A stretch of DNA of 34,882 bases from Flavobacteriales bacterium (GTDB lineage Bacteria > Bacteroidota > Bacteroidia > UBA10329), in the NCBI GenBank assembly GCA_021739625.1, contig JAIPBJ010000029.1, forward strand, positions 1 through 34,882, given 5' to 3'. Numbering within the stretch: position 1 is the stretch's first letter; every line of letters begins with the position of its first letter. The position numbers and the translations under genes were made by a program. Positions 8,365 to 17,636 of the stretch are shown in pieces. Below the pieces are notes generated by a model. The model did no database searches, was not told where the DNA came from, and saw nothing but the letters and a program-made list of their open reading frames with translations.

Positions 8365-10097
8365 AGGGAATGATGGAACGGAGGGCCCTCGGTGAAGCCA
8401 ACTCCATGGTCGCTGCACTGGCCGTCCCAGTGCTCACAGGATTCCTCTTGCTGATTGGGCATCTTTCCTTTTCTCAGGAACAGGAGGCAGAGACCAAGGC
8501 CAAGGAAAAGGGCAAGTGGGGCGAGGTCCATGGCAATGTCCAGTTCGATGCCCAGTACTATAATCCCGACTCGGCCATCGGTGCACAGCCGGTTCCGGAG
8601 AAGCTGCTGATGAACGGTTTCACCAATCTCATCTATACCAAGGGGAATTTTACCGCAGGGGTGCGCTATGAGAACTATATGAACCCGATGCTGGGATTCA
8701 ATCCACGCTACAAGGGCCATGGAATTGCGTACCGTTATGCCAGTTTCGACAATGATTTCCTCAGCATCACAGTGGGCAATTTCTACGAGCAGTTCGGCTC
8801 TGGAATGATATTGAGGGCTTATGAGGAGCGTGCCCTGGGCTTCGACAATGTTCTGGACGGGGCGCGGGTCAAAGCCCGGCTGTTGGGAGGCATCCGGCTC
8901 AAGGCACTCATCGGCAAACAGCGCCTCTATTGGGAAATGGGCGAAGGACTGGTGAGGGCCTTCGATGCTGAGATTGATGTCAATGAGACCTTCAAGGCAC
9001 TGGAAGAGAAGGATCTGCGCGTGGTTCTCGGAGGCAGTTTCGTAAGCAAGTATCAAGAGGACAAGGACCCCGATTTTGACCTTCCTGAGAATGTCGGGTC
9101 TTATGCCTTCCGTGGAGGTGTCCGCTATCGGAAATGGGCCTTGAACGCAGAGTATGTGCACAAGGACAATGACCCACAGGCCACCAACACCATTTTTCAT
9201 GAGGGCACAGAACGCAGGAATTTCAGTCCGGGATCGGCCCTCCTGGCCACGCTCACCTATTCGCAGAAGGGCCTGGGGGTGGCGGTCAGTGCAAAGCGGA
9301 CCGACAACATGGATTTCCGTTCAGACCGTGGTGCGGCCGGTTTCGATCTCAACATCAACTATCTGCCGGCCCTGACGCAACAGCACACCTATCAGCTTGC
9401 CGGCAGCCTATATCCCTATGCCACACAGCCCAATGGAGAGTGGGCCTATCAGGTGGATGTCAACTATCGGATTCCTAAGAACTCTAAATTGGGTGGAAAA
9501 AGGGGCATGGGAATTCACTTCAATTATTCAGAGATCCACGGTCTGGTCACCACTGTCACCCCCGAAGGCAGCGGTCTCACCAGCACCCCGTTCGGGCAAG
9601 GCGATCTCTATTTCCGCGATATCAACTTCGATGTGCAGAAGACCGTGTCCCCGAAGTTCAAGTTCATAGTCCAGTATCTCAATCTCACCTACAATAAGGA
9701 CGTGGTGGAAGGAGTGGCCGGCAAAGGCACTTTGTTCACCAACATAGGCATCATCGACATGACCTATAAGGTGGCCACGAAGCATGCCCTGCGCTTGGAA
9801 CTGCAAGGACTGTGGGTGAAGGATCGTGCCGATCTGGGCGATTGGGCCATGGCACTGCTGGAATACACGTGGTCGCCCCACTTCTTTGTGGCCATCACCG
9901 ATCAGTGGAACTATGGGAACAAGGATGCGGACAGACGGCTGCACTATCCGTCCATGTTCGTAGGCTACACCCACAACGCAACCCGGGTAACATTGGGCTA
10001 TGGCCGCCAACGGGCCGGAATCCTATGTGTTGGGGGAATCTGCAGGACAATACCTGCATCAAACGGGGTGTCACTCACTGTGACCACCAGTTTCTGA
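8361..10097 (+). CDS. DUF6029 family outer-membrane beta-barrel protein
   Basis: 578 residues from the ATG overlapping the tlpA-type stop. The N-terminal hydrophobic stretch (about 17-37, MVAALAVPVLTGFLLLIG) acts as a signal. The rest is alternating beta-strand sequence ending in Phe, typical of an outer-membrane barrel. The segments GNFYEQFGSGMILRAYEERA and LGFDNVLDGARVKA resemble the conserved core of the DUF6029 family, which I recall beside Omp28-like and TlpA-like genes in Bacteroidota. A short charged segment (EQEAETKAKEKGKWGE) follows the signal. Function is unknown. The family call is from memory of these motifs. Confidence 0.8.
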   Translation: MKGMMERRALGEANSMVAALAVPVLTGFLLLIGHLSFSQEQEAETKAKEKGKWGEVHGNVQFDAQYYNPDSAIGAQPVPEKLLMNGFTNLIYTKGNFTAGVRYENYMNPMLGFNPRYKGHGIAYRYASFDNDFLSITVGNFYEQFGSGMILRAYEERALGFDNVLDGARVKARLLGGIRLKALIGKQRLYWEMGEGLVRAFDAEIDVNETFKALEEKDLRVVLGGSFVSKYQEDKDPDFDLPENVGSYAFRGGVRYRKWALNAEYVHKDNDPQATNTIFHEGTERRNFSPGSALLATLTYSQKGLGVAVSAKRTDNMDFRSDRGAAGFDLNINYLPALTQQHTYQLAGSLYPYATQPNGEWAYQVDVNYRIPKNSKLGGKRGMGIHFNYSEIHGLVTTVTPEGSGLTSTPFGQGDLYFRDINFDVQKTVSPKFKFIVQYLNLTYNKDVVEGVAGKGTLFTNIGIIDMTYKVATKHALRLELQGLWVKDRADLGDWAMALLEYTWSPHFFVAITDQWNYGNKDADRRLHYPSMFVGYTHNATRVTLGYGRQRAGILCVGGICRTIPASNGVSLTVTTSF

Positions 10098-10128
10098 GGA
10101 TTTCCTTGGAAAACAAGACCCGAAAGGT

Positions 10129-10509
10129 TCAGTCCTGAGACTTGGCGAATCCCGCCTCTTTCACATATCGATTGGCAGAGACCACTGCGCCATCGGCATA
10201 TTGCATTTCGAGGTAGCTGTCGCTATAGGTGTCCCAGATGCGGAACTCCCCGTGACGCTTACCATTGATGTAGTTGATCTCAGCAGTCTTCTCTCCGTTC
10301 TCTGCGAAGGTCTCCCATTTACCGTCAGGGATATTGTTGAGGAAGCAACCTGTTTCACGCACCGAACCATTCGTAAAGTAGTGGGTGACACGTATGTGTT
10401 TTCCTTCCTGCACATAGGTGCTGTTGTTCTCAGAGGAAGCAGTCAGTGTATTTTGCGCCTCGGTGCCGAATGACACCAACAGGCCAAAAGCGATGATTAG
10501 GGCTCTCAT
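10129..10509 (-). CDS. Small secreted protein with MORN-like repeats
   Basis: 126 residues. The signal peptide ends EAQ (19). Residues about 40-115 contain MORN/YwqK-type repeats: THYFTNGSVRETGCF, then NIPDGKWETFAENGEKTAEI, then NGKRHGEFRIWD. Proteins of this type are abundant in Bacteroidota; some are annotated as YwqK antitoxin-like on fold alone, which does not establish a toxin-antitoxin role, and no toxin gene is adjacent. It is convergent with the DUF6029 gene and divergent from the epimerase gene. TACCTTTG on the minus strand (10581-10574) is a plausible -7 box without a clear -33 partner. Confidence 0.8.
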   Translation of the reverse strand: MRALIIAFGLLVSFGTEAQNTLTASSENNSTYVQEGKHIRVTHYFTNGSVRETGCFLNNIPDGKWETFAENGEKTAEINYINGKRHGEFRIWDTYSDSYLEMQYADGAVVSANRYVKEAGFAKSQD

Positions 10510-10621
10510 GATTTCCTGTTTTTGTTAATCCAGTATTAACGGAATCCGAAAAGTTGTTAACGATTTGGTAACACAAAGGTAAACGATAAGAATCCGAACT
10601 TGTTGCTATTCCTCAGCCACC

Positions 10622-11503
10622 ATGGAAAAATTTAACATTGGAAGTGCAGACCTGAATGTTACGCTAAAGTTAACAGGGGCAGAAATGTGCAGTATGATTG
10701 ATCTACGTGATGGCTGCGAGCACCTTTGGCAGGCCGACCCGACCTATTGGGGCCGTCATGCGCCCATTCTGTTCCCCACCGTTGGGGAGTCAAAGGACGG
10801 GGCCATCACCGTCAACGGTGAAGCATTCCCGATGGGCAGGCATGGTTTTGCGCGCTTCCGGAACTTCACATTGGTATCTAGGGACGAGACCAGCGCGCGG
10901 TTGAGGCTTGTTTCTGATGCTGAGACCAGGGCGTGCTATCCATTCGACTTTGTGTTCGAGACAGAGTACCGTGTTGCTGGAGGCACCATCACCCAGCTGT
11001 TCCGTGTGAAGAACACCGGGAATGGGCCCATGGCATTCCAATTAGGCGGTCATCCTGCTTTTGCGGTGCCCTGCGGAAGTAGCGGAGGGCATGCCGACCA
11101 TTCCATCGTTCTCAGTGATAAAGGGAATCATGATCGCCATCTGCTAACAGAAGGCGGGCTGTATTCTGGAGAGACGCGCCCATTTTTGAAGGACACCGAC
11201 CGTTTTGAATTGAGTCATGACCTTTTCCGCGAGGATGCCATTGTGTTCAGAAATGACGGCATCACAGATGCGGCCTTGTTGAACAATACCACCGGAAAGC
11301 AAGTGCGCATGCGTTTTGAGGGATTCCCGCATCTCGGAATCTGGTCTGTTCCCGGGGCTGGCTACGTTTGTATCGAGCCTTGGATCGGCTGTGCTGATGA
11401 TGCCCACGGCACCAACGATATCTTTCTGAAGGACAGCGCAGTGATTCTGGAGGCGGGTGAGGAATTCAACACCTCATTCACCATCAGTGTGGTTCAGCCC
11501 TGA
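10622..11503 (+). CDS. Aldose 1-epimerase family protein (LacX-like)
   Basis: 293 residues with no signal peptide, so cytoplasmic. It is a galactose-mutarotase-like beta-sandwich of the LacX / glucose-6-phosphate 1-epimerase-like group: WGRHAPILFPTVGE (about 42-55), then MGRHGFARFRNFTL, then QLGGHPAFAVPC carrying the expected catalytic His, and late GYVCIEPWIGCADDAHG with the conserved Glu. Family members interconvert the anomers of free or phosphorylated hexoses; the substrate cannot be read from the sequence. The last 10 bp overlap the 3' end of the convergent PAS gene. Confidence 0.88.
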   Translation: MEKFNIGSADLNVTLKLTGAEMCSMIDLRDGCEHLWQADPTYWGRHAPILFPTVGESKDGAITVNGEAFPMGRHGFARFRNFTLVSRDETSARLRLVSDAETRACYPFDFVFETEYRVAGGTITQLFRVKNTGNGPMAFQLGGHPAFAVPCGSSGGHADHSIVLSDKGNHDRHLLTEGGLYSGETRPFLKDTDRFELSHDLFREDAIVFRNDGITDAALLNNTTGKQVRMRFEGFPHLGIWSVPGAGYVCIEPWIGCADDAHGTNDIFLKDSAVILEAGEEFNTSFTISVVQP

Positions 11504-13056
11504 ACGGTCTTTTGGAGTGTGATGTCCTCGCAGATGCCTGCGATGCGCAGTACCTCGCCTTGCTCATTGAGGACAGGGAAGGCACGGTCTCTCACCCAAA
11601 TGAGTCTTCCGTCAGGATGCACGATGCGGTACTCCTCATTGTAGGTGCCAAGGGGTCCTTGTTCCGCAAACCGTTCGGCAATGCCCGGCCTGTCTTCCGG
11701 GTGAACATTCGTCTCCCATGCGAGGGGATTGTCGTAGAGGTCCTGCTCCTTCGTTCCGAACAGCCTGAAAAACTGTGGACTCACATAAAGGAATCGGTTC
11801 GCCTCACCGTCTGTGAGCCAAAAGACCTCTGCGATATTCTCGGCCATGTCGCGGAACAGCTGTTCACTCTCACGGACCTTGTGTTCCATCTCCACCCGTT
11901 CGGTGAGGTCGAGCAATACGCCATGCATCCGCATCGGCCGACCATTCTCACCGAAGACGGCCTTGCCCTGGTCGTAAATGGTGATCTCCCTACCGTCCGG
12001 TCTTATATAACGGTATTCCACTGCAAAATGCCCATCGCCCAACAATGATTGCTGCAGGCGGTCGGTCACCAGTTGGCGGTCATCTGGGTGTATGCGTTCG
12101 GCAACATCCAACATGTTGACATAGTTGCCCTGAAGTCCATAGATCTCTGCACTTCTCTGGCTGTAACTGCAGAAAAAACTGTCGCATTCCCAGGTCCAGA
12201 TTCCGATGTTTCCCGCTTCGATCGCCAGATTCAGTTGTTCGGTCTGAAGCTTGCGCTCATGTTCAGCCAGCAGCGTGTCGGTGATATTCTCCACGAAGAT
12301 CACAAGCCCGCCCACATCACCCTCAGCGTTGAACCACGGATTCATTTTCCAACGCAACCACCGGGTCTCTCCCTTGAATTGATACGGTTCTCCCTCGTTG
12401 GACATGGTCTCTCCCTTTAGGCCACGTTGATGCGCCTCCCTCCATCTGTCAGGCAGATGCGGGGACAGGTCGTACATGTGACGGCCAAGAATTGAATCTT
12501 CGGACATGTCCATGGTAGCGGCCCATTCCTCACTCACCACCAGATAGCGCATTTCGCGGTCGAACATGGCCACTTCCATGGGCATGTTACGCACCATGCT
12601 GCGGATTGCCAGTTCATTCGACTTCAATTTGGAATGACTGCGTTGAAGCTCAACCAGTGTCTCATGGCGCTGAATGGCCTTACGGATGATCACCGGTAGG
12701 CGCTTCAGGGTATTGCGATTGATGTAGTCCTCGATGCCCGCAGAGAGCAGCTCGATGGCAATCTCCTCCGCCAGATCGTAGGCCAAAAGGATGAACGGTG
12801 CCTCGCAACCGAGCTTTCGGGCCACGCCAAGCATCCTCAGCACGTTGGTTTCGGGCATGCTGTATGGGCACAGCACAATGTCGGGATGCAAATTTTTCTT
12901 GCACAGAAGACCCATGGATTCTTCCGTAGCTGCGCAGGTTGTGAGCTGATAGGAAAATCCGACATCGCGCAGCTCTTGCTCGAGCCGGTCGGTCTCCGAA
13001 CGTTCCCTGTCGATGATCAGAATATGTATCTCAATGTGTGTGAACACGGGCCTCAC
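11494..13056 (-). CDS. Degenerate receiver domain with three PAS domains, no output domain
   Basis: Up to 520 residues. The frame begins at GTG (13056) with another GTG nine bases later; there is no ATG before the domain starts, so the N-terminus is uncertain. Residues about 8-130 are a response-regulator receiver fold whose phosphorylation site is lost. In VLCPYSMP, Pro64 stands where Asp should be; the second acidic residue is Arg (IIDRE, 16-18); and the usual Lys is Arg114 (DYINRNTL). Three PAS/PAC units follow (about 150-270, 275-395 and 400-515), the last two with typical HPDDR and HPEDR motifs. The protein ends right after the third PAC, with no histidine kinase, GGDEF or phosphatase domain. 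It probably senses and signals through protein-protein contacts. Confidence 0.85.
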   Translation of the reverse strand: MRPVFTHIEIHILIIDRERSETDRLEQELRDVGFSYQLTTCAATEESMGLLCKKNLHPDIVLCPYSMPETNVLRMLGVARKLGCEAPFILLAYDLAEEIAIELLSAGIEDYINRNTLKRLPVIIRKAIQRHETLVELQRSHSKLKSNELAIRSMVRNMPMEVAMFDREMRYLVVSEEWAATMDMSEDSILGRHMYDLSPHLPDRWREAHQRGLKGETMSNEGEPYQFKGETRWLRWKMNPWFNAEGDVGGLVIFVENITDTLLAEHERKLQTEQLNLAIEAGNIGIWTWECDSFFCSYSQRSAEIYGLQGNYVNMLDVAERIHPDDRQLVTDRLQQSLLGDGHFAVEYRYIRPDGREITIYDQGKAVFGENGRPMRMHGVLLDLTERVEMEHKVRESEQLFRDMAENIAEVFWLTDGEANRFLYVSPQFFRLFGTKEQDLYDNPLAWETNVHPEDRPGIAERFAEQGPLGTYNEEYRIVHPDGRLIWVRDRAFPVLNEQGEVLRIAGICEDITLQKTVQG

Positions 13057-13106
13057 TTTCAGAACACGAAGTAAGGAATTGTAAATGGGCCGTAATAACT
13101 GTCATA

Positions 13107-13907
13107 TCACTCAGCTGTACGGTGCGCCATGAAACGCTTGAATCTGCGCAGGCGGTCCACATTGATGATGTCCGCGCCTTCATCCAACAGTATCTTCCAC
13201 ACCTTGGGCCTGTTGGTTGCGGCCCAGAAGCGCACTGTCCGGCCTTCAGCATGTGCTGCGGCAATGGTGTTGCGAAGCCGTGACTGTTCCTGCCCGTCCA
13301 TCTGTCCGCGTCCTCGCCATCGTGTCTGACCGCGAAGACTGCCGCTCAACCGTGGAATGATGTCCGAATCATAAGGCCCGCCAAGTGCATTGAAGTTCCC
13401 TTCGAAATAGAACCACCTCCTTGGAGATGCAAGCCATTCCTCCTCGCGGCCACAGGCCCCGATGATGATGCTCACCGCGCCTGTCCGCTTTTGCCCTTTG
13501 TCCCAAACGGTGAGCATTTCCTCGTACTTCTTCAACTGCGAGATGAGTGTGTCGCAGATGTGCGGGCAACCCTGCTTTATGTCGATATAGAGCACGAATT
13601 CCTGCGGCCCGTCAGGGAAGATGCTGCGGAAACCGTTGGCCTTGGCGAGTTCATAGAGAGGCTGCAGATATAGTCGTTCAAGCGTTCGTCCCTTTCGGGT
13701 GAAAGCTGTCTCGTGATTCACCAGAAGGTCGCCTTTTAGCAGATGGATATCGGCCTCCACACTCATAAAGCCTTGTTCCAAAGCCTGATGCAGCGGCCTC
13801 AGATGCCAATAGTCGTTGTGGGCATGGCCTTGGGGCAAGGGTTTCACCTGTGCCATGGCCATGCCCCACAGGCAGAGGCCAAAAAAGGAGAGTGTCAATT
13901 GCCTCAT
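13107..13907 (-). CDS. PI-PLC/GDPD-like phosphodiesterase, secreted
   Basis: 266 residues. The signal peptide ends AMAQ (20). The PI-PLC-like/glycerophosphodiester phosphodiesterase TIM-barrel motifs are present: QGHAHNDYWH (His28, His30), VEADIHL (Glu51, Asp53), LLVNHE (His65), and a C-terminal DEGADIINVDRL strand. The HAHNDY form is characteristic of the AIM6-like branch of the superfamily. It probably hydrolyses phosphodiester headgroups of lipids or glycerophosphodiesters in the periplasm; the substrate is unknown. It is divergent from pheT, 112 bp apart. Confidence 0.85.
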   Translation of the reverse strand: MRQLTLSFFGLCLWGMAMAQVKPLPQGHAHNDYWHLRPLHQALEQGFMSVEADIHLLKGDLLVNHETAFTRKGRTLERLYLQPLYELAKANGFRSIFPDGPQEFVLYIDIKQGCPHICDTLISQLKKYEEMLTVWDKGQKRTGAVSIIIGACGREEEWLASPRRWFYFEGNFNALGGPYDSDIIPRLSGSLRGQTRWRGRGQMDGQEQSRLRNTIAAAHAEGRTVRFWAATNRPKVWKILLDEGADIINVDRLRRFKRFMAHRTAE

Positions 13908-14019
13908 TGGTCGATAATCCCGTGCAAGATAGCGGCATGTGCATCAGTTTGGGCTCGACCTCTATGTCGACCTGCTTTTGAATCTCGCAGGGTAACTTCG
14001 CGCCCTCATTTCCTTTCGC

Positions 14020-16464
14020 ATGAACATCTCCTACAACTGGCTGCGGCAGTATCTCCCTATTGACATGTCGGCACGTGAAGCGGCCGAACTTCTCACCCAC
14101 AGCGGGCTGGAGGTGGAGCACGTTGTGCCGTTCTCCAGTGTGGAGGGCGGGCTGGAAGGAATCGTCATCGGTGAAGTGCTCACCAGAGACAAGCATCCCG
14201 ATGCCGACCGCCTGAGCGTTTGCACCGTGAACGTGGGTAGAGTAGAACCCCTCAATATCGTGTGCGGTGCGCCCAACGTAGCCGCTGGACAGAAAGTCGT
14301 GGTCGCCACCGTGGGAGCGAAACTCTACCCATCCGAAGGCGAACCGTTTGAGATCAAGAGATCGAAGATCCGTGGGCAGGCGTCCGAAGGGATGATCTGC
14401 GCGGAGGACGAGATCGGCCTCGGCAAGAGCCACGATGGCATCATGGTGCTGCCGGTTGACACGAAGGTGGGCACGCCCGCTGCCGATTTTTTCAAAGTGG
14501 AGAACGATGAGGTGCTGGAGATCGGCCTCACGCCCAACCGTGCCGATGCCATGAGCCATATCGGTGTGGCGCGAGACCTGCGGGCCGTTGCCCGAGCCGC
14601 AAAAGGCGGTCTTGAAAAACTGGAACTGCAATGGCCAGATGTGGCGAACTACAGTGCGCAGACCGAGAACCCTATCGCCATTGAGGTGAAGGATACGGAT
14701 GCCGCACCGCGCTACGTGGGTGTTTATATTGAAGGAGTGAAGGTGGGGCCGTCACCGCAGTGGCTGCAGGACAGGCTTAAGGCCATCGGCTCGCGGCCCA
14801 TCAACAACGTGGTGGATGTGACCAACTTCGTGCTGCACGAGCTGGGACAGCCGCTCCACGCCTTTGATGCCCATAGGATAGGAGGGAAGAAAGTGGTAGT
14901 GCGCACCGCCCATTCCAATGAGAGATTCACCACGCTCGATGAGGTTGAACGCTCCATGCACGGGGAAGACCTGCTCATTTGCGATGCGGACAAAGGCATG
15001 TGCATCGCGGGCGTGTTCGGTGGCGCGAATTCAGGAGTAACGGAGCAGACGGTGAACGTATTCCTCGAAAGTGCCTATTTCAACCCTGTCACTATCCGCA
15101 AGACGGCCAAAAGGCACGGCCTCAGCACGGACGCATCGTTCCGTTTCGAGCGTGGCATCGACCCTGAAATAACTGTTTATGCTGCCAAACGGGCCGCGCT
15201 GCTCATCCAGCAGGTCGCGGGCGGGAAGACATCGGCCATCACCGACATCTATCCGAATCCCATCCCGCATCACAAGGTGGAGGTGAAATTCGCCCACATC
15301 GACCGTCTCATCGGGCAGGCCATCGCATCCGACACGGTCGTCAGCATTCTCGAGGACCTCGGCATTTTCATCGAAAAAAGAAATGCGGAAGGACTGCGAC
15401 TTTCGGTGCCCACGTTCAAGACGGACGTGACCCGCGAGGCCGACATCATAGAAGAAGTGCTGCGGGTTTACGGCTACGACCGCGTGGAGGGCAGCGGCCA
15501 ACTGCGCGTGCCGCTTACCGACAGCCCCGACAAGGACGTGGAGATGTTGCGCAACATGGTGGCCGACACGCTCACCTCGCAGGGCTTCAACGAGATCATG
15601 AACAACTCGTTGACACGTTCCGCTTATGCGGAAAAACACCTCGCAGCTCAGTCCGCGCAGTCGGTCATCATCCTCAACCCGTTGAGCACCGACCTCAACG
15701 CCATGCGTCAATCCCTGCTGTTCGGAGGGTTGGAGAGCGTGTCGCGCAACATCCGCCATCAGAACCCCGATGTGCGGTTCTATGAGTTCGGGAATCTGTA
15801 TTTCAACGCGGAGGAGAACATCTGGCCCTATAGGGAGCAGCATTCGCTTGGCATCTTCCTTTCAGGAAAGTGGCAGCAGGAACGCTGGAATGCGGTGAAA
15901 GGTGATGTGTCTTTTCAACATGTGTACGCGGTAGTGAGGCAGCTTTTGGAGCGGATGAACATTCAGGCGCGGTTCACCGACCTGCCCGCTGAGAACTCCA
16001 TTTTTGCCTACGGCATGGCTTTTTCGTTGAAGGATAAGGTTCTCGCGCGATTCGGAAGCGTTCGCAAGGACATCCTCGCCACTTTCGACATCGATCAGGA
16101 GGTCTTCTTTGCCGATGTGGACTGGGACGCAGTGCTTGCAGCATCCGCCATCAACAGGCTCACAGTGTCCGACCTGCCGAAGTTCCCGTCAGTGAGGCGC
16201 GACCTTGCCCTGCTCGTGGACAGGTCTGTGAAGTACGCCCGCATCGAGGAATTGGCCCATCAGACCGAGCGGAAGCTGCTTCGCGAAGTGGACCTCTTCG
16301 ATATCTATGAAGGAAAAGGGGTTCCAGAGGGCAAACGCTCCTATGCGGTCAGTTTCATCCTGCGCGATGACGAGGCCACCCTACAGGACAAATCCATCGA
16401 AAAGACGATGGAAAGGCTGGTAGGCAGGTTCAAGCAGGAGCTGGGGGCGGAGCTGCGCGGGTGA
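14020..16464 (+). CDS. pheT: Phenylalanine-tRNA ligase beta subunit
   Basis: 814 residues, full length. It has an N-terminal tRNA-binding OB fold (about 40-155, VIGEVLTRDKHPDADRLSVC), the B3/B4 editing domain (about 215-400, with RPINNVVDVTNFVLHELGQP), the B5 domain with its Mg-binding cluster (TREADIIEEVLRVYGYDRV), the catalytic-core-like domain, and a C-terminal ferredoxin-fold anticodon-binding domain (about 720-814, KFPSVRRDLALLVD). With PheS it forms the alpha2-beta2 enzyme charging tRNA-Phe. pheS is not in this window, so the two genes are unlinked. TAACTTCG at 13993-14000 could be the -7 element. The gene ends 4 bp before the stop of a convergent gene. Confidence 0.97.
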   Translation: MNISYNWLRQYLPIDMSAREAAELLTHSGLEVEHVVPFSSVEGGLEGIVIGEVLTRDKHPDADRLSVCTVNVGRVEPLNIVCGAPNVAAGQKVVVATVGAKLYPSEGEPFEIKRSKIRGQASEGMICAEDEIGLGKSHDGIMVLPVDTKVGTPAADFFKVENDEVLEIGLTPNRADAMSHIGVARDLRAVARAAKGGLEKLELQWPDVANYSAQTENPIAIEVKDTDAAPRYVGVYIEGVKVGPSPQWLQDRLKAIGSRPINNVVDVTNFVLHELGQPLHAFDAHRIGGKKVVVRTAHSNERFTTLDEVERSMHGEDLLICDADKGMCIAGVFGGANSGVTEQTVNVFLESAYFNPVTIRKTAKRHGLSTDASFRFERGIDPEITVYAAKRAALLIQQVAGGKTSAITDIYPNPIPHHKVEVKFAHIDRLIGQAIASDTVVSILEDLGIFIEKRNAEGLRLSVPTFKTDVTREADIIEEVLRVYGYDRVEGSGQLRVPLTDSPDKDVEMLRNMVADTLTSQGFNEIMNNSLTRSAYAEKHLAAQSAQSVIILNPLSTDLNAMRQSLLFGGLESVSRNIRHQNPDVRFYEFGNLYFNAEENIWPYREQHSLGIFLSGKWQQERWNAVKGDVSFQHVYAVVRQLLERMNIQARFTDLPAENSIFAYGMAFSLKDKVLARFGSVRKDILATFDIDQEVFFADVDWDAVLAASAINRLTVSDLPKFPSVRRDLALLVDRSVKYARIEELAHQTERKLLREVDLFDIYEGKGVPEGKRSYAVSFILRDDEATLQDKSIEKTMERLVGRFKQELGAELRG

Positions 16465-16468
16465 CCCC

Positions 16469-16846
16469 TCAGACTTCAGGAACCTGTGGATCTTCGTGTT
16501 TCAGCTTCTCATCCTCCATGGTGTCCAAAGGCATCATGGCCGACCCGCTGACGTAAACATCCGCCATCAAGGCCACCACCATCAGGATGAAGAACCCGGT
16601 GGCGATGCCAAGCCCAAGACCGCGTAGCAGATTGGCGATGATGAAGCTCAGAATCAGGAAATGACGTGTCCAGATGGGTTTTCCGACCCTGTTGGCACCA
16701 TAGCTGGCCCTGAAATGGAACCACAGGACCCCCATACTGCCGATCGCTGAGACCGCTACTCGGCCCTGCCAACCGGCCACTGTCATGGAGAATCCTGCGA
16801 ACAGGGTAAGCACCGAAAGTAGGAAAAGGGAACGTTGGCTTGGCAT
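16469..16846 (-). CDS. Small membrane protein of unknown function
   Basis: 125 residues with about four hydrophobic segments (about 5-23, 28-45, 63-77 and 78-100) and an acidic hydrophilic tail (MEDEKLKHEDPQVPEV). No family is recognised. Topology suggests a small inner-membrane protein. Start codon ATG at 16846; on the minus strand GATATTTG about 25 bp upstream is a near match to the -7 consensus. It is divergent from the nitroreductase gene and convergent with pheT, with 4 bp between stops. Confidence 0.7.
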   Translation of the reverse strand: MPSQRSLFLLSVLTLFAGFSMTVAGWQGRVAVSAIGSMGVLWFHFRASYGANRVGKPIWTRHFLILSFIIANLLRGLGLGIATGFFILMVVALMADVYVSGSAMMPLDTMEDEKLKHEDPQVPEV

Positions 16847-16951
16847 CGGTCTGTTTCAGGTCACAAATATCGCAGGCATAGCAGTGAATGAACGATGTCC
16901 ACTTTACGCCATTGTTCCCCAACTTTGAAGTCACATCATAAGCCCAGTCCG

Positions 16952-17608
16952 ATGAGCAATTTCATTCCATACGTAGCACCGCAACTTTCTCCGGAGGAGA
17001 TGCTCGATCGTGCCAGCCAGTTCCATGACCTGATGGCGCAGAGGCGCTCGTTGCGGATGTTCTCTGACCGCCCGGTGGCCAAGGAGGTGATTGAGCACAT
17101 CATCCTCACGGCCGGCACCGCCCCGTCTGGCGCCCACAAGCAGCCTTGGACGTTCTGTGCGGTAAACTCTTCCGACATCAAGCGCCAGATCCGCGAAGCT
17201 GCAGAGAAAGAAGAATACGAGAATTATCATGGGCGCATGTCAGACCGTTGGCTCCACGACCTCGAACCATTTGGCACCGACCATCATAAGCCATTTCTTG
17301 AGACAGCTCCTTGGCTCATAGCTGTGTTCAGGCGCAACTATGAGCTTCTGAACGGTGAGAAGGTCAACAACTATTATGTGAACGAATCAGTGGGCATTGC
17401 CACCGGCTTTCTTCTGGCGGCCATTCACAATGCGGGACTTGTTGCGCTCACGCATACGCCCAGTCCCATGAATTTCCTCACGCAGGCATTGGGCCGTCCT
17501 GCCAACGAAAAGCCTTTCCTGCTTGTGCCAGTGGGTCATCCCGCAGATGGTGCCACCGTTCCTCATCTCAAACGCAAATCGTTGGCCGAGATAGGTGTAT
17601 TTGTCTGA
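16952..17608 (+). CDS. Nitroreductase family FMN-dependent oxidoreductase
   Basis: 218 residues from the ATG at 16952 (MSNFIPYVAPQ); an earlier in-frame ATG at 16895 would add a non-conserved 19-residue leader. Nitroreductase hallmarks are RRSLRMFSDRPV (FMN phosphate contacts), TAGTAPSGAHKQPWTF, NYYVNESVGIATGFLLAAIH and a terminal LLVPVGHPADGA. Related enzymes use FMN and NAD(P)H, including the iodotyrosine-deiodinase-like branch, which the PSGAHKQPW motif favours. The physiological substrate is unknown. It is followed 28 bp later by the acidic protein gene on the same strand. Confidence 0.92.
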   Translation: MSNFIPYVAPQLSPEEMLDRASQFHDLMAQRRSLRMFSDRPVAKEVIEHIILTAGTAPSGAHKQPWTFCAVNSSDIKRQIREAAEKEEYENYHGRMSDRWLHDLEPFGTDHHKPFLETAPWLIAVFRRNYELLNGEKVNNYYVNESVGIATGFLLAAIHNAGLVALTHTPSPMNFLTQALGRPANEKPFLLVPVGHPADGATVPHLKRKSLAEIGVFV

Positions 17609-17614
17609 CCTTTG
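17607..17614 (+). promoter_or_regulatory. Possible -7 box for the acidic protein gene
   Basis: GACCTTTG (one mismatch to TAnnTTTG) with TTG 22 bp upstream at 17582-17584, overlapping the end of the nitroreductase gene; the start codon is at 17637. Confidence 0.3.
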
Positions 17615-17636
17615 CGCACCATCAAATCAAATCGCC

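Noticed and set aside
10129-10509. YwqK-type antitoxin of a toxin-antitoxin pair
   Set aside because: MORN-like repeats alone do not show antitoxin function, the protein has a signal peptide, and no toxin gene is adjacent.
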